Source: Gigaspora rosea (Eukaryota; Glomeromycota; Glomeromycetes; Diversisporales; Gigasporaceae). Taken from it: a stretch of DNA of 64,000 bases. Shown here piece by piece: positions 41,560 to 52,445 of the stretch. Position 1 is the first letter of the stretch. Each line of letters starts with the position of its first letter. Location: contig QKWP01000206.1 of assembly GCA_003550325.1 (NCBI GenBank), positions 261,216 through 325,215 of the forward strand. Direction: 5' to 3'. The notes under the pieces are model-generated. The model worked only from the letters and a program-made list of their open reading frames with translations. It was not told the origin of the DNA and did not search any database. A program made the position numbers and the translations under genes.

Positions 41560-44500
41560 CTTATACGCTGCGAACATACACCAGAGTTCGTAGACGACTG
41601 TTGTGTGTAACCATAATACTGCCTCTTCTTGCCGGAGTTTTGAATATTGTCTGTGGAAAAGATGTCTTCTATCATTTTTGGTGGTGTGTCCCACTCTTCC
41701 GAGTTCAAATTGCTATATGCTTTCTCCCAGAAGATCTTACTGACCTTACATGTGATGCCAAAATGTTCTCAGCTCTGGGTACAGCCCTCGCACCATGGAC
41801 AGTCCCCATTTTCATTTTCCCCCATGTGTTTGGTACGGTAACCCAGCGGGAGAGCCCCGTGGTGTAGCCTCCACATAATGTCCTTTTTTATGTTTACGAT
41901 TCCGTTCAAACTCAACCAGGTTGAAACATGGTTCTTTGTTTCTTCTGTGCTATCGGTACCTGGCTTCTTGTTGCCTCTGAGCAGTTCAATAACTCGCTTG
42001 GTTGAAATCTGCTTGCCTATCTATTGGTCTATCATAATTTCAGGTTCTTCCCATGGCCAGTTGGATCTGGCTAGGATTCTTCCTTTGACTCTTCCCCAAG
42101 CTCTTATATATTCCTTTGACTCTTCCCCAAGCTCTTATATATGGCTTTCATACATTTGGCCAAGTTTTTAGTTTAACTGGATTTGCATTCAGGGCCTGTA
42201 GATGTGAAATATCCCTCTTCTTCCTTAGCTCCTTTGCGATTATATCTCTTAGTGCTACTGCCCATGTGCAGTTCTTTGTGACTAGGCTCTTTCAGACCAT
42301 GATGAGTCTGGCATCAAGAAGGTCCCTTAGAATTGGGGCCCTCAGTCCTAGATTCTCATGTGACTTTTGAAAAGTAGAGTACTTAGGCAACATTCTCGAT
42401 TTCTGTTTAATCCAGAATGAGAGTTGGTCGTTAATTTCTGCCAGCTGCTTCCTGTTCTGAGGGCATATATACGCCAAGTACCAGATCCGTGACAATATCA
42501 GGGAGTTGATTACCAATATTTCTCCCTGAAGGAGAGATTTCTTTTACCATACTTTTCTAATAATCTTTTAATCTCTTCAATTTTTTTTGCCCAGAAGCCT
42601 TTCACAGGAGAGCCGTCTCTTTTTAGTTTATGGCCTAAGATTTCCAGGGAGTCGTCTTCCCCACACTTGGCCAGCTCTTCCTCCCCTTCTAGCTCTACTC
42701 TTTCCACAGTTGAAGTCAATGGTATCAACTTAGTCTTTCTTTTATTTACCTTCGAATTTGAAGTGGCTTCATAAGTATATAAAAGATCTTTTAACCTCTT
42801 CCAATCTGAGCTCGAGTCCAGCCCAACAGTGAGATCGTCAGCATAAGCCGCCAATTTAAAGTATAAATTTCCCAGTGGCAAACCCCTGATTTGGTCCTTG
42901 ATCTGTGTTAGCAGTGGTTCAAAAGCGATTATATAAAGTAACAGCGATAGGGGGTCATCCTGGCATACCCCCTGTAACTCTAAATGACTTTGAGATCTCG
43001 TTGCTTCCTACGATGTGAGCCTCTTGGTTCACAAAGAGGTTATTTACCACCTCTATAAATGTGCTACTAAAGTTCATTTTCTCTAGGACCTTACTTAGAT
43101 ATGTATGATTGACCCTATCAAAAGCTTTCGCTTGATCATTCAGCACCAGCCAATGTTCATCCAAAGTTTCCCTACTGGCCCTCATAGTGGTGATAATATC
43201 CAGCACCGAGTCTGTAATTAGTCTACCGGCTACAAAGCCATTTTGGTGGTTAGCGATGATTTCATTGCATATCGTGTTTAATCTTCCTGCCAAAATCTTC
43301 ATAAAAATTTTTGCATTACTGTTGACTAGAGAAATTGGTCGCCAGTTACCAACATCCTCCAGGTTTTCAGCTCTTTTAGGTGTCAGGATTAAAATGTTTT
43401 TGTGCCATGATGAAGGCATCCTGCTTTCTTTGATTACATTGTTAAACACTACCTCCAGTATTGGTGCCAGTTTTTCCGCCAGTGTTTTATAAAATGTATA
43501 GGTTAGACCGTCTGTCCCTGGTGATTTATTTTTCAGCAGTTCCTGTATTGTCTGAAGTATTTCTTCTTTTCCTATTGGGCGTATCAAGGTACGGTTCCAT
43601 TCTTCACTGACCTGTGGGAGGTTATTTGTAATCTTGTTCACTGCCGCCATGTCGATCTCTTCGGTTTCGTAGAGCTTTTCGTAGAAATCCCTGATGTGGC
43701 GCAGGGTGTCCCTTTCATGGCGACCGTTTTCTGGAGGTTTGATTTTATTCTGACAGCTTATTGATTTTCTGGCAGCTTAGATTAGCAATATTTAAAAAAA
43801 TTTCTTGGGTATAGAAGTATTTGGTGGAGCATTCCCCTTTTTCTATCCATTTCGCTTTCGATCTTCTGCACCAATTTCTGACATTTTTTCTAGTTCTTCT
43901 TTTAACTGGATTCTGAAAGATTCTAGTTTATGACTGGCTACTTCGTCTGAGGGGTTTTTAGCCACCCTTATTGCACAATTCGTAATCTTCTTATACAAAG
44001 TCTCAATCTTTTTTTCTGGTGGTTTCAGTCTTCTGAAAGCTCTGATAATTGACTGGATATTTAACTTACAAAGGTCCCAGTCCTGTGTGGAACTCTCCAC
44101 CTCTAGTTCCTTTATTACCTCCTCCAAGATTCTTTCATTTTTGAGACTTTCTTTATCAAGCCTCCATAGCGGGCTATGTCCGTTTTTACTTGAGGACATG
44201 AGAGAACATTCTAGAAGCATATGATCTGAATTGCCAAAGTGTAGAGCAACCTCATTGACTAGGTGCCCATATCCCCATACCTTCCTCCACAAAGATATAA
44301 TCTATACAAGTGGCCATAGTTTGTTTTCCTTGAGTATTTTGGAAATACGTTAAAAACGGCTTTTCCTCTGAGCAATCTGCCACATTGATAAAGTTACGTG
44401 TTAGTTCTGCCAGCAGCTTTCTTGAAGGATCGTGTTGCGGAAAAGCTTGACTGAACTGGTTATTTAGCGGGTCTAGGTTGATGTTCAGATCTCCTGCCAT

Positions 44501-44902
44501 AATATTTATTGCTCCTTGTTTTATCTCCGGGGTCCAAGATTTGAGAAACTCTACTCTGTCTGGGGAGTTCGGCGGTGCATAGATATTAGTGATATAATAC
44601 TCTTGTCCTTTAAAGGTAAATTCTGTCTCGATAATTCTTCCCCTGTGGGTTATTTTTGTGTTAGAGAATTCTATATCCTTGTTGCCTGCCAGGATTGCTG
44701 CCTTATTAGACCAAAAAGACTCGTGTATCCAATGTTTTTTTAAGAAAATCTCCATGTTCTTATTATTTAAGTTGGTTTCTTGCAGGCAAATGATGTCCAG
44801 TTTGTACGATTTTATCAAAGTAAACGTATTTTTTTGCTTGCCTCTGTCATTTATCTCTTTCACGTTCAAGGTTGCTAATTTGAGCTTGATAATCTGAGGC
44901 AT
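41560..44902 (-). pseudogene. LINE-A7 ORF2: endonuclease-RT-finger, broken
   Basis: ATG 44902 (MPQIIKLKLATLNVKEIND). The first frame (to 44252) keeps the endonuclease: CLQETN, NIYAPP, MAGDLNIN, CIDYIFVEEG. Next frame 44292-43843 (NSDHMLLE). RT 43650-42955: KNKSPGTDGLTYTFYK, NWRPISLVNSNAKIF, NDQAKAFDRVNHTY (first residue changed from the usual IDQ), motif B decayed near 42955. Motif C AYADDLTVGL at 42845. Thumb 42516-42292. The C-terminal finger reads near 41760-41810 on the minus strand. Relatively few lesions compared with A6, but still several frameshifts. Confidence 0.88.
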
Positions 44903-45710
44903 ATTAACGTAAAGGGTTTGTGTTCCCAAACTAGTGTTGGAATTGGTTCACTGTCCCCTTATGGATAGAAGGGGCTGATCTCCTGCTGTCTTTCTTTTTA
45001 CTAATTTCTTCTTTTTTGGTAACAGGTTCTTATACGTAACTGTTGTGAACCTATCCTCCTCTAGGTCTGGAGCGTATTCTTTTTCGGCATCCACTATAGG
45101 GAGGTCCGCCTTAATTGGTTCTGTGTTCTCATTCGGGTCTTTGAAGTTCCTAGGGTTGTCATACATTTCTAACAATTCGTCACGAGTAGCTTCTGTTTTT
45201 TCCTGATTTGTTGCCATAGCTGCCTCTTTGTTTACGGGGGTTGTGTTTCTGTTTGAGACTTTCCTTCAGTTACCTTTTCTGTAGCTATCGCGCCTGATTC
45301 CAATTGACCAATTTGTTCATGTACTTCCGTTTGCATGTTATCTAATGTGGAAGAAGTGGAGGCCTCCTTCCCTTGCATATTATCAGATTCTTCAACTGTT
45401 ACAATGATATTTTTCTGGTTTTAAAGCCAGCTTCTTGCTGCAACAGATGCCTGGAACTGTTGGCAATCTTTTCTAATGTGTCCCTACTTTTTACAGAAGT
45501 AACAGACTTTGGATGCTGATTTCCATTCTGTCGTAACCTTAACCTTATTGTCCCAGACATGAGTAAACCTGGGTATCCTAGCCTCCATGTCGTAGTCTTC
45601 CGTAGTTTCAAAAACAACGATCTATTGGTCGGTAGTGTAGGGTGTTTCATCGATTAGCAATGGCTTAATTGATGTGACTTTCCTGACCCTCTCAAAAGCT
45701 TCTAGGAGAG

Positions 45711-46873
45711 TAGGGTTTCTACAAACCCGGATCAAATCAAACTTTAGCCCAGATTTGGGTTTGATTTGATTTGAAATCAAACTCAAACCCAAACTATGAT
45801 TAAAAAAATTATTTGAGTTTGATTTGAAGCAAACTTTTTACTTAAATTTGAGTTTGGTTTGAATTGGAGTTTGAAGTTTGCAAACTAGTTTGAGTTTGAA
45901 TAACAAATATATTTTTATAATTTAAAAATTTTTCTTACTAAGTTAATGGTACTTATCGACTAATTGAAAGTTGTAGAGCTTGTCAAGATGCATCCAATGG
46001 TAGTTAGATCACCCAAACCGGCCTAGTGGATGGCGAGATATCGTCGAAAAACAATTGGCCAACTATATAAAAATCCGTGACGGAGATTACATAGGCGAAA
46101 TGTGGCGTGCTTCCATCTAAAACTTTTTTTCTTACTAAGCTAACGATACATGCCTACTAATTGAAAGTTGTAGAGCTCATCGAGTGCATCTAACGGTGGT
46201 TAGATCATCCAAATCGGCCCAGTGGATAGCGAGATATCGTCGAAAAACGATTGGCCGACTATATAAAATTTCTATGTAAACAAAACATTGTTTACATAAG
46301 AGATTTTATTTAGACGACCAATCGTTTTTCGACGATATCTCGCCATCCACTGGGCAGCTTTGGATGATCTAACCACCGTTAGATGCGTCTCGACGAGCTC
46401 TACAACTTTCAATTAGTGAGCATGTATCATTAGCTTAGTAAGAAAAGAAGGTTTAAATGGAAGCACGCCACATTTCGCCTATGTAATTTCCGTCACGGAT
46501 TTTTATATAGTCAGCCAATCGTTTTTCGACGATATCTCGCCATCCACTAGGCCGATTTTGGTAATCTAACCACTATTGGATGCGTCTTGACAAGCTCTAT
46601 AACTTTCAATTAGTTGATGAGTGCCATTAACTTAGTAAGAAAAATTTTTAAAATATAAAATATATTTATGTTATTCAAACTCAAACTAGTTTGCAAACTT
46701 CAAATCAAACTCAAATCAAACTTAGTATAGTATTTGGGTTTGGTTCGAATTTGATTATTTTTTATTTGAATTTGGGTTTGATCTCAAACTTTATAAAATT
46801 TATGGTTTGAGTTTGGTTTGATTTGGGGTTTGATCAAACTCAAATCAAACCCGGATCAAACTTCGGAACTCTA
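45711..46873. mobile_element. hAT-type element with a large foldback core
   Basis: Perfect 8-bp duplication TAGGAGAG (45703-45710, 46874-46881); ends TAGGGTTTCTACAAACCCGG and the inverse of TAGAGTTCCGAAGTTTGATC. Subterminal zones are packed with TTTGAGTTTGATTTGA repeats. The middle (about 45929-46655) is a separate inverted repeat built of repeated units. Inserted in LINE-A7 ORF1. Confidence 0.9.
45929..46655. repeat. Inverted array of about 190-bp units
   Basis: Units contain CTTACTAAG, AATTGAAAGTTGTAGAGC, GGTTAGATCA, GAGATATCGTCGAAAAAC and ACTATATAAAA. Two units point one way (from 45935 and about 46128) and are mirrored beyond the centre near 46290 (ATGTAAACAA / TTGTTTACAT). Looks like an older element inside the hAT element. 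Confidence 0.75.
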
Positions 46874-47909
46874 TAGGAGAGCCTTCGAAATCTTTTCCTT
46901 CTTGCCAAGTAGGACATTTCTGCATCTAATCGACAGGAAGGTTTTCCTCGTGTCCATTAGAATGTACCTGAAGTATGTTCTATTCAGTATCTCAATGCTT
47001 TTCGTTGTGTACTGTTTCAGAGTATCCTTATCATTGAAAGTAATTTCTAGGTGTGTTCTGCGTCATCTCGTAAAGTGTTGCTTTGCTGCGCAGATATCGA
47101 ATCCTGCTGTTTTGAATAACGATTCCATAATTTCATTGAATGAGCAGAGTAGATTGCTTATTTCAACTATTAATGCATTTTCATTCATAGACTTGATTGT
47201 CCTCTAGGGCAAGAAAGACAAAAAGTCGATCTGCCGCTTTTCAATTTTGAGAACAGAGAGGTCCATTGCCTATCCTGCGTAGAACCTTTTCTTTTGGGAT
47301 TCGCATCTTTACGAACTTCCTCACGTGGGGGTTCTGACGAGGTCTCTGCCTTACATTCCGTGCCCGTGGTTTCTTCCAAGTCGAAAAATTCTACATCTTC
47401 GTTGAAAAATTTCTCTCTTGATGTTTCATTTGCTGCTTTCGTGTTTGACGACCTAATTTCATTTACTGCAGTATCGATGTCTTTTGTTGCTTGCTTTTCT
47501 GAGAGAGGGTGCAACATTTGTAATATCTTTTGGACTATTTGTATCTTCTATTATCATGTCGTCCCAACTTTCTTTCTGTGTTTCAATCTCACTATATGTG
47601 TCAGTAGGCATATTTTTCGATGTCGAGTTGACGTGTACTGTTTGTTTTGCTGTGTGTTCATTTAGGTTGTTGTTTTCTTTGTTCGTCCCATTTGACGTGT
47701 TCGGTCGGTTTGTTTTTCTTCTTTTACCCATTTTTTCCACTTTGTCTATACTAAAAGTCACCTCTAGTCTACGTTTTTTGTTCCTATAGGGACAAGCCCC
47801 TGTTCCATTGTGATTTGTAAACTTTTCTTTTAAGATGTGTGCTTGTATCCTTGAAAAATAAAATACTTGTCTCCTGCTTTATGTGGTCAGGAGAGAGTGT
47901 GTGTAGATC

Positions 47910-48135
47910 TTAATTCATATTCCTATTGGACAACTTCAGTTGGTTAAAAGTAAAAGAATACACTAACAAAAAACTAGACACCTGCTGGAGGTTGCAACAT
48001 GGCACCTTACCACTTGGATACCAAACACGACATCTAGATTCAGGGAACAGTAGTAACTGCATATAGTGCACCGAAGTTAGACAAACCATCGTGCACTTTG
48101 TAATAGAATGTAGAAATATAGTGCTTAGCATACAA
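47910..48135 (+). pseudogene. LINE-A9 ORF2, fragment after A7
   Basis: Translates as NFSWLKVK-like start, then KLDTCWRLQHGTLPLGYQTRHLDSG, and a finger region with a stop at its second Cys position (CI-stop-C), then HFVIEC. It matches A3 12640-12840 and resumes the host sequence interrupted at about 40797. Confidence 0.8.
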
Positions 48136-48814
48136 TCTCATCACCAAAATTTGCACGGGGATTACTATCGATTTTTATCATTATTGGATAGTAATCGATT
48201 TAAATCCTCCATGACGAGGACTAATGATTAAGATAGTAATCGATAATAATCGGTAATAATCGATAGATATCAGATTAAAAATCACGAATAACAATACTAT
48301 TATATTGTATACTTATTTTTAAACATTTTACAGATTTTTGCATGTTCTCGCATGTTTTTACAAGGTTTCGCAGGACCCCGGACATCTCTGATATATGTTA
48401 TATTTTTTTTTTAGCAAATTGATTCAAATTTGATCTAAGGTCAAAATTTAAATTTTAGCAAATTGAAGTTAATATTAAAAAGGGTCATAATTGAATATTT
48501 TGGCAAATTACAAAGATTTTATGCATGTTATATTTTATTTTTAGCAATTTACCCACATTTTTGCAAAAATTATTGTAACAAGTTAAGTTGCGCTATAATA
48601 ATCGATCCAGATATAACAAGTTGTTAATGGCTATATAGAGTAAAGTAATAATCAATTATAATTGTAATCGGGTTTTAGTATCAATAGCAACTTGGTACTT
48701 ACCACGCATATGTATTATGATCATTGATCGTGATTGTATATCAATAAACAAATAAATATGTAATGCAATTGCATAGAGATGTGAATTAGTTAGTAATTCA
48801 CATAATAATTGTAG

Positions 48815-50309
48815 TTAATATTATCTCTATAAGTTCTTGATCAAATTTAATAAAAATTTTTTTATTTGAATTCTATGGATTCGTACAATTAAAATAAAAA
48901 AATTTTCATCAAATTTGGTCAAGAACTCGTAAAGATATCTTTGATGAAAGTTCCTGTAAACAATTTCAACGCAGCTTCTTTGCAATATGTTTTTTTGCTT
49001 TTTCAAAATAACCCACTGTTCGGCGATGATTTACAAGAAATTTTACTATGCTAACTAAAAAAAATTTTATAACAAGACTTATAGCGCATATCATGGACTA
49101 ATAGAATCTCAAATTTCATGAAAAAATATTGAAAACTCATAAAGATATTAACGTTTTTGTAAATTTGAACGCATACGTTTTCGCAAGTTTTCCCCTAAAT
49201 TCAAATGCTTCTGGAGGCACTTTCTCAAAATGAAACATACAAAATACGATTAAATAAGTTGATAGAATAGATATTCAAGAGTTTTCAGTTAAAATTTTAT
49301 CAAAAACGGATTAATATTGATGAAGTTTTAATGATTTTTTCAATTTGCTTCCAGATTCGGGATTTTCTAAAATTTTCAATTTTGATCAAAACAGAAAAAT
49401 CACCATCACAGGCTAGATTTTCACAAGTTCAAATGAAACAAGTTACTGCGCACTAATAAAATCAATAGAGAATAGATTAAAATTTTGCTTTCTAAAATTT
49501 CAAGTTATTTGGTTAAATATTCATTCTATAATAGCTTTTTTTCATTTGGCGCAGCTTCTTTAAAAGAAGCTGCGCCAAATGAAAAAAGCTATTATAGAAT
49601 GAATATTTAACCAAATAACTTGAAATTTTAGAAAGCAAAATTTTAATCTATTCTCTATTGATTTTATTAGTGCGCAGTAACTTGTTTCATTTGAACTTGT
49701 GAAAATCTAGCCTGTGATGGTGATTTTTCTGTTTTGATCAAAATTGAAAATTTTAGAAAATCCCGAATCTGGAAGCAAATTGAAAAAATCATTAAAACTT
49801 CATCAATATTAATCCGTTTTTGATAAAATTTTAACTGAAAACTCTTGAATATCTATTCTATCAACTTATTTAATCGTATTTTGTATGTTTCATTTTGAGA
49901 AAGTGCCTCCAGAAGCATTTGAATTTAGGGGAAAACTTGCGAAAACGTATGCGTTCAAATTTACAAAAACGTTAATATCTTTATGAGTTTTCAATATTTT
50001 TTCATGAAATTTGAGATTCTATTAGTCCATGATATGCGCTATAAGTCTTGTTATAAAATTTTTTTTAGTTAGCATAGTAAAATTTCTTGTAAATCATCGC
50101 CGAACAGTGGGTTATTTTGAAAAAGCAAAAAAACATATTGCAAAGAAGCTGCGTTGAAATTGTTTACAGGAACTTTCATCAAAGATATCTTTACGAGTTC
50201 TTGACCAAATTTGATGAAAATTTTTTTATTTTAATTGTACGAATCCATAGAATTCAAATAAAAAAAATTTTTATTAAATTTGATCAAGAACTTATAGAGA
50301 TAATATTAA
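48815..50309. repeat. Near-perfect palindrome, about 747-bp arms
   Basis: Arms mirror each other around 49562 (CTTCTTT-A-AAAGAAG) with essentially no spacer. I found only one difference, a 7 versus 8 base T/A-run near 48858/50263. Each arm also holds a shorter inner inverted repeat (AGTTCTTGATCAAATTT and its near-inverse). Weak ORFs inside are chance. Confidence 0.9.
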
Positions 50310-50435
50310 TAAAAGGTTTTAAAAGTTAAAATATTTAAGTGACAAAATCGAATAGCAATTCCTTAATTTTATTAATAAAATAATATTATACCCAAAATTT
50401 TATTAAATGATTATAATATTTTGCTCTAATAAAAC

Positions 50436-50605
50436 TTATTTAGCACATAAAAATACATTATGCAAGTAAATTTACTTTTATATTTCTTGAAAATTTAAGA
50501 AAAGATGCTTAATTTTTGATTTTTTGATCAAAAAATCCAAAATTAAGTATCTCTTCTTAAATTTTCAAGAAATATAAAAGTAAATATGCCAGTAAAATGT
50601 ATTTT
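50436..50605. repeat. Smaller palindrome, arms about 80 bp
   Basis: Centre GATTTTTTGATCAAAAAATC at 50518-50537; arms share TTTCTTGAAAATTTAAGAA, AAAAGTAAAT and AAAAATACATT, with a few mismatches. Confidence 0.75.
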
Positions 50606-50867
50606 TATATGCTGCACAAATTTTTTTAGAGCACCTGAACCTAAGAGCACTATCTAAATGTAATAATTTAGTTTTTAGCAAATTACTATAAAAACTTCAT
50701 GTAATAATTGAATTTTTAGCAAATTTACTTGATTTTAGAGGTAGCAAAAACCTTAAAATTTGTGCAGATCAGTTATGACCTATATGAGAGATGTCCAGGG
50801 TTCTGGTTTCGCAATTTAATATAAAATTTTATATTTTTTTATTTATTTTTATTTATTATTATTATTA

Positions 50868-52445
50868 TTTTTTTTTAAACTTAGGCAGTCTCGCCAACAC
50901 TTTTTATTAAGAGAATTGTACTATCTAAGATTATACAAATGATTACCTAATATCTAAGTTTGACATCACCCAAATTCCTCTCGGGTACTCAGGTGCGACC
51001 TGCCGTACTATTTGACCTTAGTTCATATAGAAGGCTTGTCAGACTCGTCTACAAGCCATACCAAAATGGCTTTTCACCCTTTGCTATTAACTTCTCGATT
51101 GCTTCCTCCAGAAGCTTCTCTCTTCTACACTTTTCCGCATGCTCCTTTTCTTTGATTTCTTGCCGAAGCTTCTTTTTTTCCTTTTCTGGTAGTAATTCCT
51201 TCTCCGGCTGATCTTTCTTAAGGTCTTTTGGATTCTTTTTCCTTTTATTCTCTATCTTATCTCTTCTACTAATTCCGATGCTTTTTTCCCATTTGATTAT
51301 ATCTTCGCATCTTATTCTTCAGATTTCTTCGTAGAAGATATTCCAAGCCACGACGCTTGTGCAATCACAAAAGCACGTGGCTTCTTTAACTTTCCCTTTT
51401 AGAATTAGCAGGACCTTCATGAAAGTTTCTTCTTTTACCAGGCCTTTTACTAGTCCTTTCCTTGTGCTTATTCTCTCTTTTTGCGTACTACCCCAGAATG
51501 CTTTTCTAAGATGGTCCTTAACTTCCGAATGTTGCAGGTCCGCCAGAACTCCTGTCCATGCTGCTTGTATTGCTGTCTCTTCTAAATTATTCCATAGATC
51601 TTCGTACTTGGAACATTCTAACAGGTAATCTTGATCCTCTTCTTTTTTATTCTTATAGCTTATACAATTACTATCGCTATATATATCCTTACGACGTCGT
51701 GCTAAAGTTCTTAGAACTGGTAGCTTCTCTTGGAGACATTTAAATAGACCTCCCAATCTTCTATTTTTCCTCATTGAGGTACATCTTATCTCATTCTGTC
51801 TTTTGATCCTATTCCATAAGAGTGACCACTTAAATTTCATATCTTTATTTTGTGGTTTTTCTTTTGTGATTGCTTCCATTAAGCGCCACTCTAGTCCTAT
51901 TTTAAGGTTCATTAAGACTTTCATAAATTGACATACTAGCTGTTCCACCTTCTTGTTCTTCCAATACAACTCTATGCTCTGAACTGGGGGTAATGCTGTT
52001 ATGCATCTTTGTCTGTCTGTAACTTCTGAGCCTTTTTTAGCTAATTGATTTGCTACTTCGTTCCATATTACCCCACTGTGTCCTTTAACTTTGATTAACG
52101 AAAGCTGTATCTCTTTTGTCTTAATTAACCCGAGTATGCTTCTTGTCAGATTCAGATTCTTCTGCCTTAACCAGGATCTGCTTGAACGGATCTTGCTACC
52201 ACCTCTGATGCTGTTTATTGCTATCTCACTGTTCGTGTTAATTTGAACTTTAGCTTCTCTGGGACTGTTAATAACGCTAACCAAATCGCTAGCAGCTCTG
52301 GCTTGGTGGACGACAGCCAATCCTAAGTTCCCACATATCCTGCGTTTACAATTTCCTCCTTATCTAACTCTATTTGAACCCAACTTGCTCCTATCCTATT
52401 AATTCCATCCTTTCCTACTGATGATCTAGCCAGTGAGCCTTTTTA
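50868..52445 (-). mobile_element. LINE-B copy B2, 5'-truncated
   Basis: Minus-strand 3' part of LINE-B. The T-run at 50868-50880 is the A-tail, preceded (element sense) by CTTAATAAAAAGTGTTGGCG and AGACTGCC. It is cut at about 52445, inside RNase H. Its 3' end resembles that of B1 and B3. Confidence 0.8.
51319..52440 (-). pseudogene. LINE-B2 RNase H and C-terminal region, broken
   Basis: N-terminal piece (about 52440-52245) reads GASWVQIELDKEE and DWLSSTKPELLAIWLALL, keeping the catalytic Glu in a frame with a stop. The main frame (52320-51319) supplies INTNSEIAINSI, where the catalytic Asp (TDS in B1) is Asn, and VKGHSGVIWNEVANQLAKKG, where the final Asp region (NEAADKLA in B1) is NEVANQLA, so the last Asp is also lost. 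The C-terminal half reads KFKWSLLWNRIKRQNEIRC, DIYSDSNCISYKN, YLLECSKYEDLWNNLEE. A frameshift separates Glu and Asn parts. Inactive RNase H is certain if these alignments hold. Confidence 0.82.

Larger units (their letters stand above)
44948..47731 (-). pseudogene. LINE-A7 ORF1, split by a hAT foldback element
   Basis: ATG 47731 (MGKRRKTNRPNTSNG). N-terminal motif ESWDDMIIEDTNSPKDITN (47590-47530 region), frame change near 47500, FSKLKSGRSTF, then the conserved core down to 46874 where the foldback element enters. After 45702 it continues: IKPLLIDET, TTDQ-IVVFETTED, RLGYPGLLMSG in a shifted frame, a knuckle region with a stop (near 45483), and an acidic tail ending FTTVTYKNLLPKKK at 44948-45217. 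ORF2 follows after the conserved linker. Confidence 0.82.
40798..47909 (-). mobile_element. LINE-A copy A7, full-length frame with two insertions
   Basis: Complete LINE-A on the minus strand: 5' motif GATCTACACACACTCTCTC at 47909, leader hairpin at 47800-47788, ORF1, linker, ORF2, 3' tail and T-run at about 40798. TATTGGACAACT after the 5' end and CATTGGACAACT before the T-run look like the target duplication. It holds a TTAA MITE (40814-41318) and a hAT foldback element (45711-46873), and is itself inserted antisense in LINE-A9. Confidence 0.9.
48372..50804. mobile_element. TIR element with giant internal palindrome, 2433 bp
   Basis: Perfect 8-bp duplication GGTTTCGC (48364-48371, 50805-50812). 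Ends AGGACCCCGGACATCTCT and the inverse of AGAACCCTGGACATCTCT, then NATATA. Superfamily is unclear (hAT-like by duplication length, terminus atypical; MULE-like possible). No transposase. Core palindrome at 48815-50309. Confidence 0.83.
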
